The notes below the pieces were generated by a model, which saw nothing but the letters and a program-made list of their open reading frames with translations, did not search any database and was not told the origin of the DNA. From Flavobacteriaceae bacterium D16 (lineage in GTDB: Bacteria > Bacteroidota > Bacteroidia > Flavobacteriales > Flavobacteriaceae): 64,000 nucleotides of DNA. Each line of letters starts with the position of its first letter. Positions within the stretch are counted from its first letter, which is position 1. The position numbers and the translations under genes are program-made. Positions 8,918-18,228 of the stretch are shown here, piece by piece. The stretch lies in the NCBI GenBank assembly GCA_021295155.1, contig JAJTJC010000036.1:620001-684000 (forward strand), read 5' to 3'.

Positions 8918-10603
8918 ATGAGCGCCCCGGCTAAATCGCTGAATTTCATAGAACATATCATTGAGGAAGATTTGAAGAATGGCTTTCCAAAAGAGAAGCT
9001 GCGTTTTCGTTTTCCACCAGAGCCAAATGGATACCTGCATATTGGCCACGCAAGCAGCATTTGCTTGAATTTTGGCCTTGGTTTGCAGTACAATGCACCG
9101 GTCAACCTGCGATATGACGATACCAATCCCACCAAAGAGGAACAAGAGTACGTAGATGCGATTAAGAGAGACGTAGAATGGCTTGGTTTTCAGTGGGATA
9201 CGGAATGCTATGCCTCAGATTACTTTCAACAACTTTATGATTGGGCAGTTGATTTGATAAAAATGGGCAAAGCCTATGTGGACAGCCAGAGCTCAGAGGA
9301 GATGGCCCAACAAAAGGGAACCCCTACAGAACCAGGCACCAACAGCCCTTATCGCGACCGCTCCGTTGAGGAAAATCTGCGCCTGTTTGAGGGTATGAAA
9401 AATGGCGACTTTGAAGAGGGGACCCATGTACTCAGGGCTAAGATAGACATGGCCTCCACCAATATGCTGATGCGTGACCCCATTATGTATCGCGTTCTGC
9501 ATAAGGCACATCACAGAACAAATACCGATTGGTGTATTTATCCCATGTACGATTGGACCCATGGGGAAAGCGATTATATAGAACAGATCACCCATTCCCT
9601 GTGTACATTGGAGTTTCTACCCCATCGGGAATTATACGACTGGTTTTTAGATCAGGTAGTTGACCCTGAAAAGGTAAGGCCCAAGCAAAGGGAATTTGCC
9701 CGAAGAAATCTTAGCCATACCGTGGTGAGTAAGCGAAAATTACTTAGACTGGTTGAGGATGGTATCGTAAATGGATGGGATGATCCCAGGATGCCCACCA
9801 TTTCAGGGCTGAGACGAAGGGGATATACCCCTGAATCCATCAGGAATTTTTCTGATACTATTGGAATAGCTAAAAGAGAAAATGTGGTAGATGTATCGCT
9901 ACTGGAGTTTCATATCAGGGAACACCTCAATAAAATTGATTCCCGGGTTATGGCAGTGCTCAACCCGGTAAAGGTGGTAATTACCAACTATCCGGAAGGA
10001 GAGGAAGAATGGCTGCATTCGGAGAATAACCCGGAAGATGAATCGGCAGGGACACGTAAAATTCCCTTTAGCAGGGAAATATATATAGAACAAGAAGATT
10101 TCAGGGAACAGGCGAACCGTAAGTTTTTCCGACTGAAATTAGGGGGTGAGGTTCGGTTGAAAAACGCCTATATCATTAAGGCAGAATCCTGTACCAAAGA
10201 TGAAAACGGGAACATTACGGAGATACAATGCACCTACGATCCTAAGAGCAAGAGCGGAAGTGGAACGGAAGAAAGTCTCAGGAAAGTTAAGGGCACCTTA
10301 CATTGGGTATCCATTCCTCACGCAGTTCCTGCGGAGGTGCGCTTATATGACCGTTTGTTTACGGACCCCACGCCTGATGGGCACAAAGACAAGGATTTCA
10401 TGGAATTCCTCAACCCGGAATCCCTGAAGACTATTACAGCTTACCTTGAACCCAGCTTGGCCTCGGCTGTACCCGGCGATAGGTTTCAGTTTCAAAGATT
10501 GGGCTACTTTAATGTAGACCTGGACAGCCAGCCTGGAAGTCTGGTCTTTAACCGCACAGTAACGCTGCGGGATACTTGGGCAAAATTAGAGCAGCAAAAA
10601 TAA
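8918..10603 (+). CDS. glnS: Glutamine--tRNA ligase
   Basis: Charges tRNA-Gln with glutamine in the cytoplasm using ATP. The protein is 561 aa from the ATG at 8918, a normal length for bacterial GlnRS. The class I signature lies near the N-terminus (RFPPEPNGYLHIGHASSI, with HIGH), and the KMSKS-like loop is VVSKRKL. DDTNPTKEEQEYVDAI and DWTHGESDYIEQITHSLCTLEF are typical GlnRS motifs, and the C-terminal half is the anticodon-binding beta-barrel domain. An in-frame TTG at 8897 would add seven residues but overlaps the probable -7 promoter box. A separate gltX lies 1.1 kb beyond its 3' end, on the opposite strand. Confidence 0.97.
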   Translation: MSAPAKSLNFIEHIIEEDLKNGFPKEKLRFRFPPEPNGYLHIGHASSICLNFGLGLQYNAPVNLRYDDTNPTKEEQEYVDAIKRDVEWLGFQWDTECYASDYFQQLYDWAVDLIKMGKAYVDSQSSEEMAQQKGTPTEPGTNSPYRDRSVEENLRLFEGMKNGDFEEGTHVLRAKIDMASTNMLMRDPIMYRVLHKAHHRTNTDWCIYPMYDWTHGESDYIEQITHSLCTLEFLPHRELYDWFLDQVVDPEKVRPKQREFARRNLSHTVVSKRKLLRLVEDGIVNGWDDPRMPTISGLRRRGYTPESIRNFSDTIGIAKRENVVDVSLLEFHIREHLNKIDSRVMAVLNPVKVVITNYPEGEEEWLHSENNPEDESAGTRKIPFSREIYIEQEDFREQANRKFFRLKLGGEVRLKNAYIIKAESCTKDENGNITEIQCTYDPKSKSGSGTEESLRKVKGTLHWVSIPHAVPAEVRLYDRLFTDPTPDGHKDKDFMEFLNPESLKTITAYLEPSLASAVPGDRFQFQRLGYFNVDLDSQPGSLVFNRTVTLRDTWAKLEQQK

Positions 10604-10628
10604 ATCACTAAAATATACCAAAAAGTAT

Positions 10629-10659
10629 AAACCCCTGAATCTACTAAAAACAGGGGTTT
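10629..10659. terminator. Bidirectional intrinsic terminator between glnS and the SPFH gene
   Basis: AAACCCCTG (10629-10637) pairs with CAGGGGTTT (10651-10659): a 9-bp perfect stem with a 13-nt loop, followed by T-rich sequence on the plus strand (tttctttattt) and preceded by A-rich sequence, so it can work for both convergent genes. Confidence 0.8.
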
Positions 10660-10680
10660 TCTTTATTTAATTAGGCCTTA

Positions 10681-11610
10681 CTATTCCTTTTTGTTCTTAG
10701 GTTTCTGGTTCTTCATAGCTTCGCCGATCTGGTTACTGGCTGTAAAAGAGGCAACCATGTTATTTAGCATGTCGCTTCCTGCCTGTGGGGAGTTAGGTAG
10801 CAGTATAAGGTTGGTGTTGGTCTCTTCACCTATAGACTGGAGGGTATCATAGTGTTGGGTGACCACAATCAACGCTGAGGCTTCCTGGGAATTAATCCCC
10901 ACTTTATTCAGAACTTCTACGGATTCTTCAAGACCCCGTGCTATTTCACGACGCTGGTCGGCAATCCCCTGCCCTTGCAGCCGTTTACTTTCGGCTTCGG
11001 CTTTGGCTTTTTCCACAATGAGTATACGGGCAGCATCACCTTCAAACTGGGCTGCAATTTTTTCACGCTCGGAAGCATTGATACGGTTCATTGCCTCCTT
11101 TACCTGGGCATCCGGATCAATGTCGGTTACCAGCGTTTTGATAATGTCATAACCGTAATCAAGCATTGCGTCCTGCAACTCGGTTTTAACCGCAATTGCG
11201 ATATCATCCTTTTTAACAAAGACATCATCCAGTTTCATTTTTGGAACTTCGGCGCGGACTACGTCAAAGACATAAGAAGTAATCTGATCGTGAGGATATT
11301 CAAGTTTATAGAAGGCTTCATAGACCTTAGTCCGGATTACCACGTATTGTACCGAGACTTTCAATTTAACGAAAACGTCATCCAGGGTTTTGGTTTCCAC
11401 AATTACATCCAGTTGCTGAATCTTCAGGCTCAATCGGCCTGATATTCGATCAACCAATGGAATTTTCATTTGCAATCCGGAATTCCGGATACTTTGAAAG
11501 CGCCCAAAACGCTCTATCACAACAGCTGTTTGTTGTTTAACAATAAAGAAACAGGCCAGCAAAATAAAGAAGCCTATAACATAAAAAGGAATCATATATA
11601 ATGAATTCAT
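10681..11610 (-). CDS. SPFH/band 7 (stomatin/prohibitin-like) membrane protein
   Basis: 309 aa. One N-terminal membrane segment (about 5-25, FYVIGFFILLACFFIVK) precedes an SPFH domain (TAVVIERFGRFQSIRNSGLQ, DVFVKLKVSVQYVV). A long alanine- and glutamate-rich helix follows (SEREKIAAQFEGDAARILIV, then KAKAEAESKRLQGQGIADQR), and the tail is basic (NQKPKNKKE). Proteins of this layout form ring or cage oligomers in membrane microdomains and often affect membrane protease activity. No NfeD partner gene is adjacent; the gene stands alone between convergent glnS and upstream gltX. Family is sure; cellular role is not. Confidence 0.9.
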   Translation of the reverse strand: MNSLYMIPFYVIGFFILLACFFIVKQQTAVVIERFGRFQSIRNSGLQMKIPLVDRISGRLSLKIQQLDVIVETKTLDDVFVKLKVSVQYVVIRTKVYEAFYKLEYPHDQITSYVFDVVRAEVPKMKLDDVFVKKDDIAIAVKTELQDAMLDYGYDIIKTLVTDIDPDAQVKEAMNRINASEREKIAAQFEGDAARILIVEKAKAEAESKRLQGQGIADQRREIARGLEESVEVLNKVGINSQEASALIVVTQHYDTLQSIGEETNTNLILLPNSPQAGSDMLNNMVASFTASNQIGEAMKNQKPKNKKE

Positions 11611-11715
11611 AGAAGTAAAATTAAGTTAGTGAATATTCAAAGACAGTACTATATAGGTGTAAAAAAGCAGTGAATTGTTACAGAATCGCAAAATTATTGA
11701 AAAAACACGCATTAT

Positions 11716-13233
11716 TTATGCTAGCTTTTCTATTGCGGCATTAATACGGCGCATGGTTTCATCTTTCCCCAATAAAGACATAATATTAAAAATATGCGGC
11801 CCTTTCATTTCTCCAACTAAAGACAGGCGAAGCGGGGGCATAACCTGCCCAAAACCATACCCTTCATCCTTGATCCAGGATTTAACACTGGCTTCAAGTT
11901 TATCTACCTCATTAAAATCTCCAGTTTTTCCCAGCAGCTCTAAAAGCCGTTTTAATATGGCTCCGGTTTGATCTTTCCATTGTTTTTTAGCGGCTTTAGA
12001 ATCATAGGCAGTTGGTGCTTCAAAGAAATATTGGCCCAGCGACCAGAGATCCGACGGAAAATTAGCCCTTTCCCTGATCAATTCAATTACTTCACCCAGA
12101 AATCGCTGATCTGTTGTATCTATTTCAATATTATGATTATCAACATAATATAGGAAGTCTTGCAAAAGCTCTTCTCTGCTGCGCTGCTGTAAATAGTTAT
12201 GATTATACCAAATGGTTTTATCAGGATCAAAACGAGCGCCGGATTTATGTACTCGGCCGAGGCTAAAAGCTTCAGTCAATTCTCTCAAACTAAATAATTC
12301 CTGTTCTGTTCCGGGATTCCAACCCAACATTGCCAGGAAATTGACTACGGCTTCGGGGTAATAACCCGCCTCTCTGTATCCTGTTGTGTTTTCCCATGCA
12401 AGTGGAAATACAGGGAACCCTCCTTTTTCACCATCCCGCTTACTCAGCTTCCCTTTTCCAACTGGTTTCATGATCAGGGGTAGGTGGGCGAATACCGGAG
12501 GCTCCCAGCCGAAAGCACCATATAGTTGAACGTGCAAGGCCAAAGAAGGAAGCCACTCCTCGCCTCGTATCACATGCGAGACCTCCATGAGGTGATCGTC
12601 TACAATATTAGCCAGGTGATAAGTAGGCATTCCGTCACTTTTAAAAAGAACCTTGTCATCAAGGGTGTTAGAATCTATTTCAATTTGTCCACGTATTTCA
12701 TCCTGGAATACTATGGTTTGGTTTTGCGGACTTTTGAAACGAATAACGTAAGCGTCTCCGTTTGCTATACGTGAAGCGGTTTCTTCCTCTGAAAGTACAA
12801 GGGAATTATTGAGCTTTAAGCGGTTGTGCCAATTGTAAATAAAAGTCTTCCCCTCGGCCTCGTGATTCTTTCGGTGTAAATCCAGGCTTTCACTGGTATC
12901 GAATGCGTAGTATGCGTGTCCGCCAGTAATGAGCTTTTCCGCATATTTCCTGTAGATGTCCTGGCGCTCGCTTTGTCTATATGGGCCAAAGCCCCCGTCC
13001 TTATCAGGACCTTCGTCATAGGGTATTCCACACCAGTTAAGGGCTTCAATAATATATTCTTCAGCACCTTCAACAAAACGGGCCTGATCCGTATCTTCTA
13101 TTCTGAGAATGAAACTTCCTCCGTGTTTTTTGGCAAATAGATAGTTAAAAAGGGCGGTTCTCACACCACCAATATGAAGTGGTCCGGTGGGACTGGGGGC
13201 AAAACGAACCCTAACCTGCTTACTCATACCCAT
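11716..13233 (-). CDS. gltX: Glutamate--tRNA ligase
   Basis: Charges tRNA-Glu with glutamate. 505 aa; class I motifs are RFAPSPTGPLHIGGVRTALF (HIGH-type) near the N-terminus and GKLSKRDGEKGG (KMSKS-type) near residue 260. The C-terminal anticodon-binding helical domain is intact. A second in-frame ATG at 13227 (MSKQVRV) is an equally plausible start, two residues shorter. A well-formed promoter lies just upstream (13249-13277). Convergence and order with glnS suggest independent transcription. Confidence 0.97.
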   Translation of the reverse strand: MGMSKQVRVRFAPSPTGPLHIGGVRTALFNYLFAKKHGGSFILRIEDTDQARFVEGAEEYIIEALNWCGIPYDEGPDKDGGFGPYRQSERQDIYRKYAEKLITGGHAYYAFDTSESLDLHRKNHEAEGKTFIYNWHNRLKLNNSLVLSEEETASRIANGDAYVIRFKSPQNQTIVFQDEIRGQIEIDSNTLDDKVLFKSDGMPTYHLANIVDDHLMEVSHVIRGEEWLPSLALHVQLYGAFGWEPPVFAHLPLIMKPVGKGKLSKRDGEKGGFPVFPLAWENTTGYREAGYYPEAVVNFLAMLGWNPGTEQELFSLRELTEAFSLGRVHKSGARFDPDKTIWYNHNYLQQRSREELLQDFLYYVDNHNIEIDTTDQRFLGEVIELIRERANFPSDLWSLGQYFFEAPTAYDSKAAKKQWKDQTGAILKRLLELLGKTGDFNEVDKLEASVKSWIKDEGYGFGQVMPPLRLSLVGEMKGPHIFNIMSLLGKDETMRRINAAIEKLA

Positions 13234-13248
13234 TATTGTTATTTATAG

Positions 13249-13277
13249 CAAATATAGCGCTAATGAAGGCAGGACAA
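13249..13277 (-). promoter_or_regulatory. gltX promoter (TTG-N18-TATATTTG)
   Basis: On the minus strand TATATTTG (complement of 13249-13256) matches TAnnTTTG, and a TTG (complement of 13275-13277) lies 18 nt upstream, within the 17-23 nt spacing of Bacteroidota promoters. It ends 15 nt before the ATG. Confidence 0.65.
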
Positions 13278-13287
13278 AAGCAAGGCT

Positions 13288-14331
13288 CTAGGCTTCTTTC
13301 ATGGCGTCGGGAATCCGGGGATTCATAGTTTTAAACCAAAGCGGCGGAAAAAAGGACATTACCATTGAAGTGGGGTATCCAAAGGGCATTTGAGGCGATT
13401 GCTCATGACAGTCCAGTAGCTGGTATTTCTTGGAAGATTTATAATGATGATCGCTATGACGGGTTAATTCATAAAGGACAATACGACCTATTATATGGTT
13501 GCTGTTCCAGGAATGCACCTCACGCACCCTTTCATACCTCCCGGAAGGTAGTTTTTGACGAAGCAGCCCATAATGCTCAATATAATTTACAGTTTCGAGT
13601 AATAGAAAACCAACAATTCCTGCACCTATAGCGAAAGGGATTGCTTTAGCGCCAAAGAAAAAATAAAGGACCAACAAATAGGCGGCTTGCAGGATAAGAT
13701 ACCAGAACATGTCGTTTTTGATCGAAAGAAATGGCAGGCTTTGTTTTTTAAGTAATTGCAATTGTAGCCTCCAGGCACTTGCGTACTGACGGAACACGGA
13801 AGTGAACCAAAAGGAATATACCGTTTGGTTTAGTCTCGCAGTAGCAGGATCCTCCCTGGTTGCAGCATTCGCATGGTGACCAAAGTTATGTTCAATATAG
13901 AAGTGCATGTAGAAAGAGGGCAACAAAAGTATTTTCCCCAAAATCCGCTCTGGGGATTTTTGGCGATGCCCAAGTTCATGACCCACGTTAATTCCATTGG
14001 CTCCGAGGACAATACCCAAAGACAACATTAGACCAATTGTTTCAAAGAGTTCCAGGCTGGCTGAATTCAATGAAACCAAATAGACTGCGATTAAAGCGTA
14101 TACTATGGGAAGATTGAGGTAAAGCATCCAGTCAAACAAAGGATTATTCTTTTTGTTAGTCTTTTCTTCCTGATTAAGGTTATGAAGATCTTCAGGAAAG
14201 ACTATTTCTAGTAAGGGGATTAAAACGAAAGTGTAGACAGGAGTAAAATAGCTCCAAACCCCTTTGAAATATAGACTAATAATAGCCGAAAGCGGTATGG
14301 TAAGAGCGGCAAGATACTTTAAGTCGCGCAA
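13288..14331 (-). CDS. AlkB-like membrane di-iron hydroxylase (alkane 1-monooxygenase / fatty acid desaturase superfamily)
   Basis: 347 aa with several hydrophobic segments and the histidine boxes of the membrane di-iron family: GHELGH, IEHNFGHHANAA, NYIEHYGLLR and LTRHSDHHYKSS. The last two match the alkane-hydroxylase branch (xxRHSDHH) better than acyl desaturases. The reaction would be O2-dependent hydroxylation of a hydrophobic chain; the substrate cannot be read from sequence. No rubredoxin gene is visible nearby, so the electron donor is unknown. No ATG fits the N-terminus: the start is the TTG at 14331-14329, and upstream in-frame codons run open with no better start. It is divergent from the DUF4175 gene, with only about 70 bp between them. 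Confidence 0.85.
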   Translation of the reverse strand: MRDLKYLAALTIPLSAIISLYFKGVWSYFTPVYTFVLIPLLEIVFPEDLHNLNQEEKTNKKNNPLFDWMLYLNLPIVYALIAVYLVSLNSASLELFETIGLMLSLGIVLGANGINVGHELGHRQKSPERILGKILLLPSFYMHFYIEHNFGHHANAATREDPATARLNQTVYSFWFTSVFRQYASAWRLQLQLLKKQSLPFLSIKNDMFWYLILQAAYLLVLYFFFGAKAIPFAIGAGIVGFLLLETVNYIEHYGLLRQKLPSGRYERVREVHSWNSNHIIGRIVLYELTRHSDHHYKSSKKYQLLDCHEQSPQMPFGYPTSMVMSFFPPLWFKTMNPRIPDAMKEA

Positions 14332-14404
14332 GCTGAGCTTTTTAACAAATTTTTCAGTTTCATTTCCCCCGTAACGGGTATATTGGTAATAAATATAGGA
14401 GAAA

Positions 14405-17400
14405 CTGGAACATTATCACAACATACTGCATAAACTGGAGGATTTCAGCAGGAAGTATTACACAAAGATCCTGATAAAAGGAGTCATACTTTTCTTGAGC
14501 CTGGGATGTTTGGTTAGTCTGGCCATACTTGGCGTGGAGTACCTTTTATGGATGAGCACCACAGGAAGATTTCTGTTGTTGTTGGTCGGATGCCTTATAT
14601 TATTGTATTTGTTTATCTGGCAAATGGGATTGCCTTTGCTCTATCTTTTCAGGGTAAGGAAGGGAATTTCGCCTAAAGAGGCCTCGCGACTTATAGGGAA
14701 GCACTTTCCTGATGTAGGCGATAAACTCTATAATTTGCTGGATTTGGCTGAGAATGAGGACCGAACGGAACTTTTATTGGCAAGTATATCGCAGAGGTCG
14801 GCAAAATTATCACCAGTCCCATTTTCAGGAGCAGTTAAACTCAGTGAAAACAAGAAATATTTGAAATTTTTGGTCATTCCGGCACTTATAGTTGGAGTTA
14901 TATGGATTACAGGCAAGCTTTCTGAATTTGTAGGTTCGTATAATCGTGTAGTGAACTATGATGTTGCTTTTCAACCTCCCGCACCTTTTGATTTTGTGCT
15001 ATTATCTGACCAGAATCAAATTCTGGAAAACCAGAAGCATGTTGTGCAAGTAACTACGCGAGGCTCTGTTCAACCTGAAGAAGTCTTTATTGTTATAAAT
15101 GGAAACGAGTACTTGCTCAAGGAGCGAGACGGTATTTTTGAACATTCACTCAGTCCGCCGCTGAGAAATATGGAATATTATTTTAAAGGAGGTGGGGTTA
15201 CTTCATCGGAGCACCAACTTTATGTATTGGAGATCCCGGTAATTAAGGGCTTCGAAATGACCCTGGAATATCCCAGATATTTAGGAATACCAGAAAAATC
15301 AATACTAGGCACGGGTAACGGTGTAATACCGGAAGGCACTAAAGTCTCCTGGAGATTAGACACTAAAAACACGGAGCAGGTAATGTGGAGCAGTCAGGAT
15401 ACTACAGTATTGTTTAATGCACAAAAAGAACTGTTTGCCCACGAGCAAACAATATACCGAAACACGGATTATAGCATTAAAACGAGCAATACGAATGTGA
15501 CTGATTTTGAAAGTTTATCCTACACTTTAGATGTGATTCCAGATACATTTCCCAAGATAAAGGTGATTCAGGCCATGGATTCATTAAACCCGAATGTATC
15601 CCATTATGCGGGCACAATAGAGGATGATCATGGCCTTACCAGTTTAGTATTGATCTATTATCCCAAAACAAAACGGGAAAATAAAAGAAGGATAAACCTC
15701 AACATTCAGAATACCCCTTATCAAAGATTTTATTACAGCTTTCCGGATAGATTACAGCTTGATGAAGATGAGGTATACGAATATTATTTTGAAGTGAGGG
15801 ATAATGACGGTATCAGAAAAGGTAAAACTACAAAAAGCAGGCTGTTCACTTCAGTGACTTATAACGATTTGGAAATGAATAGCCGGCAGTTACAGTACCA
15901 GGAGGAACTCATTAAAAACATGGATCAATCTGTAGAACGGTTTAAGAAGGAACGCCAAAAGCTACAGGAAATTCAACGAGAGCAAAAGGAAAAGGGAACG
16001 CTCAGTTTTAATGATAAAAGACGTGTTTCAGATTTTATAAAGAGACAACAACAGCAGGAGGGAATGATGGAAAAGTTCAGCCGTCAGCTGAAGGAAAACT
16101 TACAACAAAATGAGGATAAGGATTCAATGAATGAACTGTTGCAAGAGCGTCTCGAAAGACAGGAAGTGGAAGCGAGGAAGAATCAACAACTGTTAGAAGA
16201 ATTGGAAAGATTGTCCGATAAAATTAATAAGGAAGAACTAAGCAAAAGACTGGAGGAGTTAGGAAAAAAACAGCAAAGCAACCAGAGGAGTTTGGTGCAA
16301 TTGGTAGAACTAACCAAAAGATACTATGTAACGGAGAAGACTGCACAGCTAGCTAACGAACTAAAGAAACTTGGAGAGAAACAGAAAAATGAAGGAGAGC
16401 AGGATAAACCATTATCACAAGCAGAAGATCAGGAAAGATTAAATAAAGAATTTAATGAGCTGAAAAAAGAGTTAGATACGCTGGTTCAAGACAACCAGGC
16501 GCTGAAAAAGCCAATGGATATACCGCGCAATAAAGAAAAGGAAAATGAGATCATAACAGAGCAGGAAGAGATTAAAAATCAGTTGGAGCAAAATAACGCT
16601 GATCAAAATAATACCCAGGAAGAAGGAGAGAAAAAAGATAATATTAAAAAACAGCAGAAAAGCACCGGTCAGAAGATAAATCAAATGTCTGAAGATTTAG
16701 AGAAGGCCATGGCTGGAGGTGCAGGGGGTTCTTCTGTAGCAGAAGACGCAGAGATGCTAAGACAAATTCTGGATAACCTCATTACCTTTTCATTCAAACA
16801 GGAACAGTTATTTGAAGAACTTCAAAATGCCGACCCTGAGCTGGGCAGATTTGCGGAAGGAATCCGCTCAGAGCAACAACTAAGGAAGATTTTTGAGCAC
16901 GTAGATGACAGCCTTTTTGCGCTCTCTTTAAGAAGGGTAGAGTTGTCAGAAGTGGTAAATGAACAAATCACCGAGGTGTATTATAATATCGACAAGTCTC
17001 TGGAAAGCATTGCAGAGAACAGAATATACCAAGGAGTATCTTATCAGCAATACGTTTTATCTGCCTCTAATGAATTGGCAGATCTTTTGGCGGACATTCT
17101 GGAGAATATGCAGCAGAGCTTATCACCCGGCTCTGGCCAGGGGCAGGGAAGTTTTCAACTACAAGATATCATTCTGAGTCAGGAAGAGCTTCAAAAGAAG
17201 ATGGAGGGAATGGGGTCCGGTAAAGGAAAAAAGGAAGGGAAAGAAGGATCAGAGGATAGTAGTCAGGGAAATAAAGAAGGTAACCAAAGCGGGAAGGGAA
17301 GTAAAGGAAAAGATGGAGAAAACAATTCAAAGGAAGGGAATGAAGGAAATCAGGGCAATGATGGTAATAGAGAAGGATCAGGTATGAGCGAGGAAGAATT

Positions 17401-17812
17401 AAACGATCTCTATGATATTTACAAAGAACAGGAAGAGATACGGCAACTGCTTGAAAAACAGTTAGAGGATATGATACGCAAAGAAGATCAGCAGCTCGCT
17501 AATCGTATTCTGAGTCAAATGCAGCAATTCCAACAAGACCTGCTTGAAAATGGGGTAAATAAAGGAACAAATGATCGCTTGAGTGCAATCCAATATCAAT
17601 TATTGAAACTTAAGGACGCTGAGGTAAAACAAGGTAATCTTAAAGAAAGAGAAAGTAATACTGCATTGAAGGGATATACCAATCCGTTTCGTGAACAAAA
17701 ACAGAATGTGGAGACCAACAAAACACAAACGGAGATATTAAATAGACAAGCCTTACCTTTGCGGCGAAATTTTCAAAAACGGGTACAACGTTACTTTAAC
17801 AAGAATGATTGA
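14405..17812 (+). CDS. DUF4175-family large membrane/coiled-coil protein
   Basis: About 1,135 aa. The N-terminus carries two or three membrane segments (ILIKGVILFLSLGCLVSLAIL, about 23-45; LLLLVGCLILLYLFIWQMGL; FLVIPALIVGVIWITG), then a beta-rich region, long glutamine/glutamate/lysine coiled coils (about 490-740), a Gly/Lys/Glu/Ser low-complexity stretch (about 935-1,000) and more helices. No ATG, GTG or TTG exists between the in-frame stop at 14396-14398 and the TTG at 14495, which would cut into the first membrane helix. I therefore chose CTG at 14405, preceded by AGGAG at 14397-14401; this keeps EHYHNILHKLEDFSRKYYTK. The function of this family is unknown. The 3' end overlaps ybeY by 8 nt. 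Confidence 0.85.
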   Translation: MEHYHNILHKLEDFSRKYYTKILIKGVILFLSLGCLVSLAILGVEYLLWMSTTGRFLLLLVGCLILLYLFIWQMGLPLLYLFRVRKGISPKEASRLIGKHFPDVGDKLYNLLDLAENEDRTELLLASISQRSAKLSPVPFSGAVKLSENKKYLKFLVIPALIVGVIWITGKLSEFVGSYNRVVNYDVAFQPPAPFDFVLLSDQNQILENQKHVVQVTTRGSVQPEEVFIVINGNEYLLKERDGIFEHSLSPPLRNMEYYFKGGGVTSSEHQLYVLEIPVIKGFEMTLEYPRYLGIPEKSILGTGNGVIPEGTKVSWRLDTKNTEQVMWSSQDTTVLFNAQKELFAHEQTIYRNTDYSIKTSNTNVTDFESLSYTLDVIPDTFPKIKVIQAMDSLNPNVSHYAGTIEDDHGLTSLVLIYYPKTKRENKRRINLNIQNTPYQRFYYSFPDRLQLDEDEVYEYYFEVRDNDGIRKGKTTKSRLFTSVTYNDLEMNSRQLQYQEELIKNMDQSVERFKKERQKLQEIQREQKEKGTLSFNDKRRVSDFIKRQQQQEGMMEKFSRQLKENLQQNEDKDSMNELLQERLERQEVEARKNQQLLEELERLSDKINKEELSKRLEELGKKQQSNQRSLVQLVELTKRYYVTEKTAQLANELKKLGEKQKNEGEQDKPLSQAEDQERLNKEFNELKKELDTLVQDNQALKKPMDIPRNKEKENEIITEQEEIKNQLEQNNADQNNTQEEGEKKDNIKKQQKSTGQKINQMSEDLEKAMAGGAGGSSVAEDAEMLRQILDNLITFSFKQEQLFEELQNADPELGRFAEGIRSEQQLRKIFEHVDDSLFALSLRRVELSEVVNEQITEVYYNIDKSLESIAENRIYQGVSYQQYVLSASNELADLLADILENMQQSLSPGSGQGQGSFQLQDIILSQEELQKKMEGMGSGKGKKEGKEGSEDSSQGNKEGNQSGKGSKGKDGENNSKEGNEGNQGNDGNREGSGMSEEELNDLYDIYKEQEEIRQLLEKQLEDMIRKEDQQLANRILSQMQQFQQDLLENGVNKGTNDRLSAIQYQLLKLKDAEVKQGNLKERESNTALKGYTNPFREQKQNVETNKTQTEILNRQALPLRRNFQKRVQRYFNKND

Positions 17813-18224
17813 ATTTTGTTTCGAAACTTCATTTAAAGTCGATCAGGAACACAGGGTGAAGACTTGGTTAGAAAAGGTTGTAAATCAGGAAGGGTCTATA
17901 ATTGATCAATTGGTATACGTGTTCTGTAAAGATGAAAAATTGTTAGAATTGAATAAGAAGTTCCTGAACCATGACACCTATACTGACATCCTTACATTTC
18001 CATATGGAACGTCTGCTGGAATACATGCCGATATCTGTATTTCTATCCCAAGAGTAAAGGAAAATGCAAAAAAGTACGGTGTCGATGAACAAGAAGAGTT
18101 AAGAAGGGTGATGGTTCATGGCGTATTGCATTTGCTTGGCTACAATGACCATAGTAAAGAAGACAAACAGGCCATGCGGCAATTAGAGGAAGATAAACTC
18201 AAAATGTTCCACGTGGAACAATAA
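17805..18224 (+). CDS. ybeY: Endoribonuclease YbeY (16S rRNA maturation)
   Basis: 139 aa. YbeY is a zinc-dependent RNase used in 16S rRNA 3'-end maturation and ribosome quality control. The metal-site motif HGVLHLLGYNDH is near residues 105-116, with R upstream (EELRRVMVHG). The histidine spacing is H-x3-H-x6-H, one residue longer than the H-x3-H-x5-H seen in proteobacterial YbeY. The start overlaps the preceding DUF4175 gene by 8 nt, so the two are probably co-transcribed. The last codons (FHVEQ) are written through a perfect parS palindrome. Confidence 0.94.
   Translation: MIEFCFETSFKVDQEHRVKTWLEKVVNQEGSIIDQLVYVFCKDEKLLELNKKFLNHDTYTDILTFPYGTSAGIHADICISIPRVKENAKKYGVDEQEELRRVMVHGVLHLLGYNDHSKEDKQAMRQLEEDKLKMFHVEQ
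18205..18220. other. parS centromere-like site 1 (TGTTCCACGTGGAACA)
   Basis: A perfect 16-bp palindrome inside the 3' end of ybeY. It has the CACGTG core and GTTYCAC/GTGRAAC arms of chromosomal parS sites bound by ParB, and matches the Pseudomonas-type parS version. A second identical copy lies after mnmG. Confidence 0.85.
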
Positions 18225-18228
18225 GATT

